This document shows, in pieces, positions 54,401 to 62,713 of a stretch of 64,000 bases of DNA; the first letter of the stretch is position 1; each line of letters opens with the position of its first letter. The stretch comes from Bifidobacterium phasiani (GTDB lineage Bacteria > Actinomycetota > Actinomycetes > Actinomycetales > Bifidobacteriaceae), in contig NZ_JAHBBD010000004.1 of assembly GCF_019331775.1 (NCBI RefSeq), positions 1 to 64,000 on the forward strand, in the 5' to 3' direction. Below the pieces are notes generated by a model, which did no database searches, had not been told where the DNA came from, and saw only the letters and a program-made list of their open reading frames with translations. The translations under genes and the position numbers were made by a program.

Positions 54401-56347
54401 GTTCCACACCAACGCGGGGCGGAACGCGGAGAACTCCTCGGAGTTGTAGTCGCCGGCGAGCATGCCGAGCACCGAGTCGAACACCTGCCGGTCGAGGTCG
54501 GCGAACGGCGCCGCCCTGCGCACCGTGGCGTACCAGTCGTCCGGCTTGAGGTCCTCCATGGCGGCCGCGGCGACGGTCTGCTGGGCGAGGATGTCCAGCG
54601 GGCAATGCGGCACCGCCAGCGGTTCGATCGCGCCGGCCCGCATCGCCTCGACGGTGGCGGCGGATCCGATGATCTGCTCACGGGTCAGAGGGTAGAACAG
54701 GGCGTGCGAGACGCCGCCGACGCGGTGGTCGGCGCGCCCCACGCGCTGCAGGCCCGAGGAGACCGAAAGCGGCGGCGCGATCTGGATGACCAGGTCCACG
54801 CTGCCCATGTCGATGCCGAGTTCGAGGCTGCTGGTGGCCACGACGCACCGCAGCCGGCCGTGTTTGAGATCCTCCTCGATGCGCTTGCGCCGGTCCTTGG
54901 ACACCGATCCGTGGTGCGCCATCGCGATGGCGTGGTCCGGGTCCTGCGGCGGGATGAGGTTCGTGGACGAACCGAGCAGCGCGTCGTAGTGCCGACCTCC
55001 CCCGAGGGCGGCGGCGCGCGGGCTGGCGTTGCCGTCCGAAGCGCCGGCGGCCTGCGGCACGCCCGCGCGCCCCCGGCCTTCCGCCGACGATGCGGGGTCC
55101 GGGGCGCCGCCAGGCTCCCCGGCCGCATGTCCGGGCATCGCGGCGTACAGGTCGTTCAGCCGGGCGGTGAGCCGTTCGGCCAGGCCGCGGGAGTTGACGA
55201 ACACCAGCGTGGTGCGGTGCGTGAGGATCTCGTGGAGTACGTGGCGTTCGACGATCGGCCAGATCGACCCGGCCCGCTCGTCGCCCCCGATGCGGGCGTC
55301 GGCGATGTCGCAGGCGACCGGGCGATCCGGATTCTGCGGGCCTTGCCGCCCCTGGCCGTCCGGGTCGCGCCGATCACGCCGCGTCGCGCCGGCGCCGGAA
55401 CCGGAGGAACCAGCGGAACTCGCGGACTGCGCGCCGTCCGGCAGCGCGCCCCGGCGTTCGGCCAGTCTGCGCATCGCCGGCGTGACGCCGCTGATCGGAC
55501 GGGCCCCGATGCCCTCCGCGGGCACGCCGCCGGCACGCGCCTTCGCCTTGTCCTCATTCGGATCGGGCATCGCCGCGGCGGGCTCGACGATCCGCAGGTC
55601 CATGGCCGGCGCCGCCGACGCGTCGACCACCGTGACGGCGCGGCCGCCGCCGAGGTAGCGTGCCGCCTCCTGCACCGGCTGCACGGTGGCGGACAGACCG
55701 ATGCGCTGCGCCGGCGAGCCGGTCAGCAGGTCGAGGCGCTCCAGGCTCAACGCCAGATGGGCGCCGCGCTTGCTGCCGGCGACGGCGTGGATCTCGTCGA
55801 CGATCACCGTGCGCACCGTGCCGAGCGTCGCCCGGGCCTTCGAGGTCAGCAGCAGGTACAGCGACTCGGGCGTGGTGACCAGGATGTCCGGCGGGTGCGA
55901 GGCCATCGAACGACGCTCGCGCGATGTGGTGTCGCCGCTGCGGATCGCCACGTCGATGGACGGGGCGGGAACGCCCATCGCCTCGCAGGCCGCGGCGATG
56001 CCGTCCAGCGGCCGCGTCAGGTTGCGTGCCACGTCGACGCCGAGCGCCTTGAGCGGCGAGATGTACAGGACCGTGACGCCCTTGTTGCGCTTGACGCGGC
56101 CGCGATTCGACCCGCCGCCGGCGGACCGCTCCGGTGCGGCGTCCGCATGCCGGCGCATCAGAGCGTCGATCGCGTAGAGGAACGCGGCCAGGGTCTTGCC
56201 CGAGCCGGTCGGAGCGACGACCAGCGTATCGCCCCCGGCGGCGATGACCGGCCAGGCCCGGCGCTGCGCCTCGGTCGGCCCCTGTACGAACGCATGCCCG
56301 AACCATGCCCGGGTGGGCGCCGAGAACAGATCCATGCATTCGTACAT
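51470..56347 (-). CDS. lhr: Large ATP-dependent helicase Lhr
   Basis: This is a protein of about 1,625 residues. Motifs are Walker A APTGSGKT (45-52), VDEIHAV (DEAH-like, motif II), a second RecA domain (TTLVFVNSRGLAERLT, SSLELGIDMG, QRVGRADHRVGG), then the winged-helix and Lhr core. The C-terminal half is the actinobacterial Lhr-CTD, ending near FTPCPQGMKLYR. A low-complexity insert lies between the two RecA lobes. Lhr unwinds DNA and RNA-DNA hybrids and is linked to repair. Start ATG 56347 is not well supported by a ribosome binding site. Confidence 0.92.
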   Translation of the reverse strand: MYECMDLFSAPTRAWFGHAFVQGPTEAQRRAWPVIAAGGDTLVVAPTGSGKTLAAFLYAIDALMRRHADAAPERSAGGGSNRGRVKRNKGVTVLYISPLKALGVDVARNLTRPLDGIAAACEAMGVPAPSIDVAIRSGDTTSRERRSMASHPPDILVTTPESLYLLLTSKARATLGTVRTVIVDEIHAVAGSKRGAHLALSLERLDLLTGSPAQRIGLSATVQPVQEAARYLGGGRAVTVVDASAAPAMDLRIVEPAAAMPDPNEDKAKARAGGVPAEGIGARPISGVTPAMRRLAERRGALPDGAQSASSAGSSGSGAGATRRDRRDPDGQGRQGPQNPDRPVACDIADARIGGDERAGSIWPIVERHVLHEILTHRTTLVFVNSRGLAERLTARLNDLYAAMPGHAAGEPGGAPDPASSAEGRGRAGVPQAAGASDGNASPRAAALGGGRHYDALLGSSTNLIPPQDPDHAIAMAHHGSVSKDRRKRIEEDLKHGRLRCVVATSSLELGIDMGSVDLVIQIAPPLSVSSGLQRVGRADHRVGGVSHALFYPLTREQIIGSAATVEAMRAGAIEPLAVPHCPLDILAQQTVAAAAMEDLKPDDWYATVRRAAPFADLDRQVFDSVLGMLAGDYNSEEFSAFRPALVWNRDDDVVSARPGAQRLAVTSGGTIPDRGLYTVVLPESDAGPGPRRVGELDEEMVYESRVGDVITLGTSTWQIQEITRDRVMVTPAPGRTARLPFWHGEGNGRDAGFGAMQGRFVRELSVELVDGGPDGGGASGSGADAGPAGPRFTPAALARLRDDGLDDNAVDNLARLLHEQRAATGTVPSDRNLVVERCPDEEGDWRVVLHSPYGRRVHEPWAMIVSNRIKQRYGYDGQVYAADDGIIVRLPQGDGRIPAADLFLFDPDDVNREVAEQVGESVLFASRFRECAARSLYLPRATPGRRVPLWQQRLRAAQLLNAARTRRNFPLILETTRECLQDVYDMTALRRVMAGLRDGTIGLVDVETRDPSPFAENLLFGYVGQVMYQYDQPQAERSASLLSLDFDALERLLGTTDMSTVLDPGVIREVERELGDRTFWNELDAHDVAGRVARYAKTHGPFTADAMIADLGIDAAGAVHELDRLKTRGEVLAGTFVGEAADGVVQYLHRDVFRRIRSRSLRKARQAVRPVEPSAYQAMLLDRQGVGPVGGERHDGPDGLMRVIEQLEGVALPAQVWERSVFPARVRGYHPAMLDELLASGDVVWVGSKTADTKAREPGRIAFHPADSELLPAPGTVIPGGASTPDEANAPDGDMPTLPEAVMRVLSAGGAFRAERLADLTRAAWSAGEETVDPQTGEIVQRAWSSDQFEEALWSLVWQGRVTNSSFAPIRAMTAATSARRTRSVSVGRMRRRVRVAAPTPAGMQGLWSAVPSTTATNEQRSLARIEALLDRYGIIAAPLIDAEEIPGGFSALYPVLRRMEEHGTLVRGMFVRGFGAAQFARRDTVDQLRRQGEEHGRSCVAVDVTDPADLTGAAVPWPEPSTRGEDAQTVKPARRAGSLVVFDGGAPVVYAAVKGRHLVTFVDDADVLRRAFAELAYALQSRDFGAVTFADIDGEPLTARSERARIMHAAGFTPCPQGMKLYR

Positions 56348-56410
56348 ATGTTCGATTATGGCAGGACCCCGAAACGACACGCCGGAACCGGGCGGAACGC
56401 CTCCGGCCGT

Positions 56411-57586
56411 TCAGCCGCGCACGCGGCGCAGGCGCTCGTGCATCACCACCATCAGCACAAGGAACACGCCGAGGAACACCGGGAACAGCGCGATGCTGAC
56501 ATGGTTGGCGATCAGGCCGAACACCGGCGGCATGAGCATCGAGCCGACGTAGGCGCTGGCCATCTGCACGCCCACGATCGCCTGCGACTTGTCCTCGCCG
56601 AAATACGCGGGCGTCGAATGGATGATGCACGGGTAGATCGGCGCGCATCCCAGGCCGACGACGATCAGGCCGATGATGACGCCGACGTTGCTCGGCAGCG
56701 GCAGCAGCATCGCGATCACGCCGATGGCGACGGTGGCCTGGCCGATGCGGATCATCGTCGGGTCGTCGAACCGCATCGTCATGAAGCCGCTGAGGAACCG
56801 GCCGACGGTGATGCCCGCGTAGAACAGGCTGGCCCAGCTCGCCGCGGTCACCGCGTCGATGCCGTGGCCCAGCACCATGTAGCTGCTGGCCCACAGGCCG
56901 GAGGTCGTCTCCACCGCCGAGTAGCAGAAGAACATCACGAAGATCTCCTTGGCGCCCGGGATCGCGACGATCTGCCGCAGTGTCAGCGGCTTCTTCGGCC
57001 CGTCCGAGGCACCGCCGGGCCGGTCGGCCGCCCCGCCGCGCCGAGTCCGCCACATCGGCAGGCTCAGCAGCAGGATCGCGGTCAGCACGACCTGCAGGAT
57101 GCCGATGTAGCGGTACCCCCACTGCCAGCCCTGGCCGTTCGACAGCGCGAAACCCATCACATACGGGCCAAGGGAGGCGCCGATGCCCCACATGCAGTGC
57201 AGCCAGCTCATATGGTGGCTCTCGTAGTGCAGCGCCACGTAGTTGTTCAGCGCCGCATCCACGGCGCCGGCGCCCAGACCGTAGGGCACGGCAAGCAGCA
57301 TGAGCACCCAGTAGTTCGGCGCGACCGAAAAGCCCAGCAGCGCCAGCGCCGTGATGCCGACGGAGACCGCCGTGACGCGGCCGGCGCCGAAGCGCAGCGT
57401 CAGCCGGTCGCTGAGCAGGGCCGAGACCACCGTGCCGGCGGAGATGACCATGGAGATGCCGCCGGCGAACGAGACCGGCACGTCGAACTGCCGATACATC
57501 GTCGGCCACGCCGACCCCAGCAGCGCGTCGGGCAGTCCGAGACTGATGAACGCCAGATAGATGATGGCCAACAGCAGACCGACCAT
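56411..57586 (-). CDS. MFS permease, tandem copy 1
   Basis: This 391-residue protein has 12 membrane helices and the MFS pattern, including SLGLPDALLGSAWPTMY in helix 1 and SDRLTLRFGAGRV in loop 2-3. It is close in sequence to the permease at 57701-58885. AAAGGAGATTTC precedes ATG 57586. The palindrome AACCGGTT (57607-57614) lies 20 bp upstream of the start codon. The type resembles sugar permeases, but the substrate is unknown. Confidence 0.85.
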   Translation of the reverse strand: MVGLLLAIIYLAFISLGLPDALLGSAWPTMYRQFDVPVSFAGGISMVISAGTVVSALLSDRLTLRFGAGRVTAVSVGITALALLGFSVAPNYWVLMLLAVPYGLGAGAVDAALNNYVALHYESHHMSWLHCMWGIGASLGPYVMGFALSNGQGWQWGYRYIGILQVVLTAILLLSLPMWRTRRGGAADRPGGASDGPKKPLTLRQIVAIPGAKEIFVMFFCYSAVETTSGLWASSYMVLGHGIDAVTAASWASLFYAGITVGRFLSGFMTMRFDDPTMIRIGQATVAIGVIAMLLPLPSNVGVIIGLIVVGLGCAPIYPCIIHSTPAYFGEDKSQAIVGVQMASAYVGSMLMPPVFGLIANHVSIALFPVFLGVFLVLMVVMHERLRRVRG

Positions 57587-57603
57587 GAAATCTCCTTTGA
57601 CAT

Positions 57604-57618
57604 ACCAACCGGTTAGTA
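57604..57618. promoter_or_regulatory. Palindromic operator upstream of MFS copy 1
   Basis: ACCAACCGGTTAGTA contains AACCGGTT centred 24 bp before the start codon (57586). It matches in position and half-site (TAACCG) the palindrome at 58904-58913 upstream of MFS copy 2. A TetR-family repressor is a possible binder. Confidence 0.55.
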
Positions 57619-57700
57619 ACTATCCGCCATTCTGCCAGCGCACCCGCCGCGACATGCCGGACCGGGCGCCGCCGCCGCGAAGGGCCCGGCGCGGCCGCCG

Positions 57701-58885
57701 TCACCGGCGCAGGGACAGCAGCCGCTCGTGCATCACCACCATCGCCACCAGGATGACCAGCAGATACACGGGGAACAGACCAGCCGACACATGCTGCGCG
57801 ATCAGACCGAACAACGGCGGCATAAGCAGCGTGCCCACGTACGCGCACGCCATCTGCACGCCCACGATCGCCTGCGAACGATCCTTGCCGAAATAATCGG
57901 GCGTCGAATGGATCACGCACGGATAGATCGGCGCACACCCCAGACCGACTAGCGCGATGCCGGTCAGCGCGCAGGCGATGCCGGGCACCGGCAGCAACAG
58001 CAGCACGACGCCCGCCGCCAGCACCGCCTGACCGATGCGGATCATCGCGTGGTCGTCGAACCGCATCGTCATGAAGCCGCTGAGGAACCGGCCGGCGGTG
58101 ATGCCGATGTAGAACAGGCTCGCCCAGCCGGCCGCCGCTCCGGCCTCGACGCCGTGCCACAGCGCCAGGTAGCTGCTCGACCACAGCATCGCCGTCTGCT
58201 CGACCGCGCAATAGCAGAAGAACATGATCAGGATCTCCTTGGCGCCGCGGATGGCGAGCACGTCGCGCACCGACAGCGGACGTCGCTCCGGCGCCGTCTG
58301 CCCCGCGTCGGACGGGTCGCCGCCCGACGCGTCGTCGTCACGCCCCTTCCACAGCGGCAGGCTGAACACCAGCACCGCCGTCAGCACGATCTGCACCAGC
58401 GCGATGTAGCGGTACCCCCACTGCCAGCCCTGGCCGCTCGAGAGCGCAAAACCCATCACGTACGGGCCGGCGGTCGCACCGAGGCCCCACATGCAGTGCA
58501 GCCAGCTCATGTGGCGGCTGCTGAAATGGATCGCCGCATAGTTGTTCAGCGCCGCGTCCACGCCGCCGGCGCCCAGACCATACGGCAGTGCGAACACCAG
58601 CAGCAGCCAGTAGTTCGGCGACACCGAGAAACCAAACAGTGCAAGCGCTGTCATAGCCACTGACGCCGCCGTGACACGGCCGGCGCCGAAGCGCAGCGTC
58701 AGCCGGTCGCTGAGCAGCGCGGAGACGATCGTGCAGGCGGCGATCGTCATGGAAATGCCGCCCGCGAACGAAACCGGCACGTCGAACTGCCGATACATCG
58801 TCGGCCACGCCGAACCCAGCAGCGCATCAGGCAGTCCGAGACTGACGAACGCCAGATAGATGATGGCGAGAAGCAAGCTGGCCAT
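57701..58885 (-). CDS. MFS permease, tandem copy 2
   Basis: This 394-residue, 12-helix MFS transporter is clearly paralogous to the neighbour at 56411: the first helix and many loop motifs are identical, and a cytoplasmic central loop contains LSVRDVLAIRGAKEILIMFF in place of LTLRQIVAIPGAKEIFVMFF. The ATG at 58885 follows GGAGGTGGTC. The two probably arose by duplication and may have diverged in substrate. Confidence 0.85.
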   Translation of the reverse strand: MASLLLAIIYLAFVSLGLPDALLGSAWPTMYRQFDVPVSFAGGISMTIAACTIVSALLSDRLTLRFGAGRVTAASVAMTALALFGFSVSPNYWLLLVFALPYGLGAGGVDAALNNYAAIHFSSRHMSWLHCMWGLGATAGPYVMGFALSSGQGWQWGYRYIALVQIVLTAVLVFSLPLWKGRDDDASGGDPSDAGQTAPERRPLSVRDVLAIRGAKEILIMFFCYCAVEQTAMLWSSSYLALWHGVEAGAAAGWASLFYIGITAGRFLSGFMTMRFDDHAMIRIGQAVLAAGVVLLLLPVPGIACALTGIALVGLGCAPIYPCVIHSTPDYFGKDRSQAIVGVQMACAYVGTLLMPPLFGLIAQHVSAGLFPVYLLVILVAMVVMHERLLSLRR

Positions 58886-58903
58886 GACCACCTCCAAAAC
58901 GGC

Positions 58904-58913
58904 ACCGATCGGT
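58904..58913. promoter_or_regulatory. Palindromic operator upstream of MFS copy 2
   Basis: ACCGATCGGT, extended to CACCGATCGGTTAG, lies 18 bp before the start codon at 58885. It is the counterpart of the AACCGGTT site of copy 1. Confidence 0.55.
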
Positions 58914-59310
58914 TAGCGACATCGCCATTGTGTCATCGCTGTCATGCCGACATGCCGATATCCCGCGCTGCATCCACCCACAGGTCGCCCGGCCACGTCC
59001 GACCGCCGCCATGGGTCACGCCGGAGCGAAGCCGTGGGCAAAGTACCCTCCGATCGACACGGAGTATCCCCAGTCGGCGTGGAGCGTTCTCCGGCCGAAC
59101 CCGCGCGCCCTTTGGCCGATATGAGTCGCCCCCCGACCGGACTGGCGCATCCTCCGGACGAAGCCGGGCATCCTCCGATTCGGGCCCGGCCGTCATCGGC
59201 ACGCAATCGCGACCCCGAGCGTCCGTAGCTCCTTCCGCGCCATCCTTTCCGGGCGCACGGCGGATCCGCGACGACCCTTGCTCGGTATGTTGTGACGCAC
59301 CCACAATACC
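58914..59310. other. 397 bp with no convincing gene
   Basis: This interval between MFS copy 2 and the DUF2975 promoter region is G+C-rich. Many short frames are open on both strands, but none has a protein-like composition or a good start. I see no tRNA or terminator pattern. It should hold the promoter for the MFS gene. Confidence 0.6.
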
Positions 59311-59399
59311 TATCGTTATTCGATAGAGATATATCGACTCTCGATTGCTTCACAGAATTGACATATCGTTATTCGATAGATTATTATCGATTTGCGATA
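59311..59399 (+). promoter_or_regulatory. Four TATCG-N5-CGATA operators over a consensus promoter
   Basis: Boxes lie at 59311-59325, 59332-59346 (last base differs), 59364-59378 and 59385-59399, spaced 21, 32 and 21 bp, i.e. whole helical turns. TTGACA (59358-59363) and TATTAT (59382-59387) form an 18-bp-spaced promoter; box 3 fills its spacer and box 4 covers the -10. This is a typical layout for strong repression, most likely by the XRE protein encoded at 59939. Confidence 0.85.
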
Positions 59400-59447
59400 C
59401 AGTCCCCAACCAAACCACCACCAGGAAACAAACGCAAAGGAGACACC

Positions 59448-59939
59448 ATGTCGCAACGATTCCACCCCGCGACGATCGCCGTGCTCAAAGCGCTGCTGGC
59501 GCTGCTGTTCGCCGGCGCGCTCGCCTCGCAGATATGGGTGCTGCCGACGCTGGCGGCACAATGTGCCACCGACGACCCGCCGCACGCCTATCTGCGGATC
59601 CCCTATCTCGTCGTCTGCATCGTCGTGGTGCTGGGCTTCGAGACCGCCCTGGCCTCGGTATGGCGGCTGCTGTCGATGACGGCCGGCGGCCAGGTGTTCA
59701 GCGGCCGCGCGCTGCGCTGGGTCGACCTGATCATCGGCTGCGCGGCGGCGGACACGGTGTTGGTCGCCGGATTGTTCCTGCACGTCGTGGCCGTGGCGCA
59801 GGTCGGGCCGTTCCTCGTCGTGGCGCTGATGGCCGCCGGCGTGGTGTTCGGCGTCGCGTTCACGCTGCTGATGCTCGTGATGCGCGGCCTGCTCGTCGTC
59901 GCCACCGGACAGCATGACGAACTCGAGGCGGTGATCTGA
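59448..59939 (+). CDS. DUF2975 membrane protein
   Basis: This 163-residue protein has four hydrophobic segments and the DUF2975 pattern, e.g. ETALASVWRLLSMTAGGQVFSGRALRWVD. ATG 59448 follows AAAGGAGACACC. Its stop overlaps the start of the XRE regulator gene by one base. DUF2975 proteins are usually paired with a small YozG-type regulator; the function is unknown. Confidence 0.9.
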   Translation: MSQRFHPATIAVLKALLALLFAGALASQIWVLPTLAAQCATDDPPHAYLRIPYLVVCIVVVLGFETALASVWRLLSMTAGGQVFSGRALRWVDLIIGCAAADTVLVAGLFLHVVAVAQVGPFLVVALMAAGVVFGVAFTLLMLVMRGLLVVATGQHDELEAVI

Positions 59940-60151
59940 TGGCCATCCGCGTGAATCTCGATGTGCTGCTCGCCCAACGCCGGATGAGCGTCAACGACTT
60001 CGCCGAGGCCGTCGGCATCACGCCCGCGAACGTCTCGGTGCTGAAGAACGGCCGCGCCAAGGCGGTCCGCTTCTCCACGCTCGACGCGATCTGCCGCGTG
60101 CTCGACTGCCAGCCCGGCGACGTGCTCGAATGGGTGGACGACGCGGACTGA
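59939..60151 (+). CDS. Small XRE-family (YozG-like) regulator
   Basis: This is a 70-residue helix-turn-helix protein: MAIRVNLDVLLAQRRMSVNDFAEAVGITPANVSVLKNGRAKAVRF is a Cro/CI-type domain almost from end to end. It has no other domain. It overlaps the DUF2975 gene by one base (TGATG). Its likely targets are the four TATCG-N5-CGATA boxes upstream of the pair, giving autorepression. Confidence 0.92.
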   Translation: MAIRVNLDVLLAQRRMSVNDFAEAVGITPANVSVLKNGRAKAVRFSTLDAICRVLDCQPGDVLEWVDDAD

Positions 60152-60170
60152 ACACGTCCGGCCCACCACA

Positions 60171-60307
60171 GTAGGCACATGCCGCGTTCCGTAGGCACCC
60201 GCCCCGCGCGATGGCGCCGGCGGCATCGGCGCGATCGCCGGCATTCCGCGGCTCCAATCGCGCACCGCTCCGGCGCCGGGTGCCTACCGAACGCCCAATC
60301 TGCCTAC
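60171..60307. repeat. GTAGGCAC nested inverted-repeat element, copy 2
   Basis: GTAGGCAC at 60171-60178 and 60191-60198, then GTGCCTAC at 60280-60287 and CTGCCTAC (one change) at 60300-60307. Spacing within each arm is 20 bp, and the inner pair extends as TTCcGTAGGCACCCG against its complement. The centre (81 bp) holds no gene. It has the same design as the element at 20305-20431. Confidence 0.85.
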
Positions 60308-60366
60308 CGAGCCCCAGACACGTGTGCGGACCGCAGCGGATGCGGCCCGCACACGTCATACCGCCG

Positions 60367-62709
60367 TCAGGTGTCGATCTTGGAGCGGTCGAAGTCGTCG
60401 GCGTTGTCGACGATGAACTGCTTGCGCGGCGGCACGTCGTCGCCCATGAGCAGGCTGAAGATCTCGCTGGCCTGCTCGGCGTCCTCCATGCGGATGCGCC
60501 GCAGCATGCGCGTGCGCGGATCCATCGTGGTGTCGGCCAGCTGGTCGGCGTCCATCTCGCCCAGGCCCTTGTAGCGCTGGATGTCGTCGTTGTAGGCGAT
60601 GTGCCGGCGGTCGAGCTCGGCCAGACGGCCGGCCAGCTCGTCGTCGGAGTACGTGTAGATGTATTCGCCCTTGTGCGGCCCGGCGAGCGCGATGCGGTGC
60701 AGCGGCGGCACGGCGGCGTAGACGCGGCCGTGCTCGATCAGCGGCCGCATGTACCGGTAGAACAGCGTCAGCAACAGGATGCGGATGTGCGCGCCGTCGA
60801 CGTCGGCATCGGTCATCATGATGACCTTGTTGTACCGGGCCTGCTCGATGTCGAAGCTCGCGCCGGAGCCCGCGCCGACCACCTGGATGATCGCCGCGCA
60901 CTCCTTGTTCGACAGCATCTGGCTCAGGCTGGCCTTCTGCACGTTGAGGATCTTGCCGCGGATCGGCAGCAGCGCCTGGAACGAGGAGTTGCGTGCGGCC
61001 TTGGCGGTGCCCAGCGCCGAGTCGCCCTCGACGATGAACAGCTCGGCCACGTCGTCGTTGCCCGGCTGGCAGTCGGACAGCTTCGGCGGCATCGACGCGG
61101 ATTCCAGCGCGTTCTTGCGGCGCGTGACCTCCTTGGTCTTACGCGCCTGGATGCGCGCGTGCATCTCGCCGACGATCTTCTCCAGCACGCGGCCGGACTG
61201 CTCCTTATAGCCGCGCTTGGAGCCGGTGATCATCTCGCCGAACTGCCTGTCGGTCATGCGGGCGACGATCGGCCTGACCTGCGCGGTGCCGAGCACGTCC
61301 TTGGTCTGGCCCTGGAACTGCGGCTCGGCGATGCGCACGGTGACGACGGCGACCAGGCCGGCGAGGATGTCGTCGCGTTCGACGCGCATCGAGCCGTCCT
61401 TGAGGTTGACCTTGAGCCGGCGCGCGTTGTCCTCGACGGCCTTGCGGATCTGCTTGGTGATGCCGTTGAGGAAGCCGTCGACGTGCATGCCGCCGCCCGG
61501 CGTCTCGACCACGTTGACGAAGCTGCGCATCGTCGTGTCGTAGCCGTTGACCCAGCGCAGCGCGATGTCGACGCCGCAGGTGCGGGTCACCTTGCGCGCG
61601 TGCAGGTCGCCGTTCTCGTCGACGGCCTGCGTCTCCTCCTCGTACGTGTCCTCGCCGGTGATGCGCCAGATGTCGGACACCGCCTCGCCCTTGGACAGGA
61701 AGTCGACGAAGTCCCTGACGCCGCCGGTGTGGAGGAACTCCTCGACGCGCGCATGCGGGTACCGGCGGGGCCCGGCGGCGGGATCCGCGGCCGCGCCGCC
61801 GTCGGCGGGCGCCGGGGCGGTTGCGCCGTCCTCCGGCGTGGCTTCGGCGTCGGACGCGGCCTCGCCGGGCGCCGGGGCGTCCGGGACCGCGGGCTCCGCG
61901 GGGGTGGCCTCCCCGGCGTCGCCGCCCTCGACGCCGTCGATCTCGCGCACCGCGTCCACGGCGTCGTCGCCGGTTTCGGGGATGTTCTCGTCGATGACGG
62001 TGATCCGCAGTCCGGGCACCAGGAAGCTGGTCTGCCGCACGCGGTCGATGAGCTGCTCGTAGCTGAATTCGGCGGTGTCGTTGAAGATCTCCGGATCGGC
62101 CCAGTATCGGATGCGCGTGCCGGTGGTCTTCGGGCTGACCTTGCCGATGATCTCCAGTTCGGTCGCCTTGTTCTTGCGCGTGCGCTTGAACGGCGAGTCC
62201 GGCGACGGATGCGCCGGGTCGGGGTCGCTGTACACGCCCGGGTGCCCCTGGTGGAAGGCCATGTGGTGCGTCTTGCCGTCGCGGTCGACCTCGATGTCCA
62301 GGCGCGAGCTCAGCGCGTTGACCACCGAGGAGCCGACGCCGTGCAGGCCGCCGGCCGCGTTGTAGGAGGCGTTGCCGAACTTGGCGCCGGCGTGCAGCTT
62401 CGTGAGCACGACCTCGACGCCGGTCAGCTTGGTCTTCGGCTCGATGTCGACCGGGATGCCTCGACCGTTGTCGGCGACCTCGATCGACCCGTCGTCGTGC
62501 AGGGTGACCGTGATGTGGTCGCATGCGCCGGCGAGCGCCTCGTCGACCGAATTGTCGATGATCTCCCACAGGCAGTGCATCAGCCCCTGGCTGTCCGTGG
62601 TGCCGATGTACATGCCGGGGCGCTTGCGCACCGCATCGAGTCCCTCAAGGACGGTCAGACTGTCGGCTCCGTAGTTTTCCTTCGCCATGGTCCCCATTCG
62701 TTCGTTCAT
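60367..62709 (-). CDS. parE: DNA topoisomerase IV subunit B
   Basis: This is a 780-residue type IIA topoisomerase ATPase subunit. The GHKL ATPase motifs are EIIDNSVDEAL, GRGIPVD and GLHGVGSSVVNALS, and the TOPRIM domain has VEGDSALGTAKAARN and DADVDGAHIR. An Ala/Pro/Glu-rich insert of about 60-70 residues lies near residues 245-315. ParE rather than GyrB is chosen for its pairing with parC in the window and its place beside the sigma factor gene. ATG 62709 has GGGAGG 7 bp upstream, but that site is inside a hairpin. Confidence 0.9.
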   Translation of the reverse strand: MNERMGTMAKENYGADSLTVLEGLDAVRKRPGMYIGTTDSQGLMHCLWEIIDNSVDEALAGACDHITVTLHDDGSIEVADNGRGIPVDIEPKTKLTGVEVVLTKLHAGAKFGNASYNAAGGLHGVGSSVVNALSSRLDIEVDRDGKTHHMAFHQGHPGVYSDPDPAHPSPDSPFKRTRKNKATELEIIGKVSPKTTGTRIRYWADPEIFNDTAEFSYEQLIDRVRQTSFLVPGLRITVIDENIPETGDDAVDAVREIDGVEGGDAGEATPAEPAVPDAPAPGEAASDAEATPEDGATAPAPADGGAAADPAAGPRRYPHARVEEFLHTGGVRDFVDFLSKGEAVSDIWRITGEDTYEEETQAVDENGDLHARKVTRTCGVDIALRWVNGYDTTMRSFVNVVETPGGGMHVDGFLNGITKQIRKAVEDNARRLKVNLKDGSMRVERDDILAGLVAVVTVRIAEPQFQGQTKDVLGTAQVRPIVARMTDRQFGEMITGSKRGYKEQSGRVLEKIVGEMHARIQARKTKEVTRRKNALESASMPPKLSDCQPGNDDVAELFIVEGDSALGTAKAARNSSFQALLPIRGKILNVQKASLSQMLSNKECAAIIQVVGAGSGASFDIEQARYNKVIMMTDADVDGAHIRILLLTLFYRYMRPLIEHGRVYAAVPPLHRIALAGPHKGEYIYTYSDDELAGRLAELDRRHIAYNDDIQRYKGLGEMDADQLADTTMDPRTRMLRRIRMEDAEQASEIFSLLMGDDVPPRKQFIVDNADDFDRSKIDT

Positions 62710-62713
62710 CGAT

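Noticed and set aside
51857-57616. Very long open frame on the plus strand opposite lhr and MFS copy 1
   Set aside because: It is antisense to a well-supported helicase gene and permease gene in high-G+C DNA, with His/Arg/Ala-biased composition and no family motifs.
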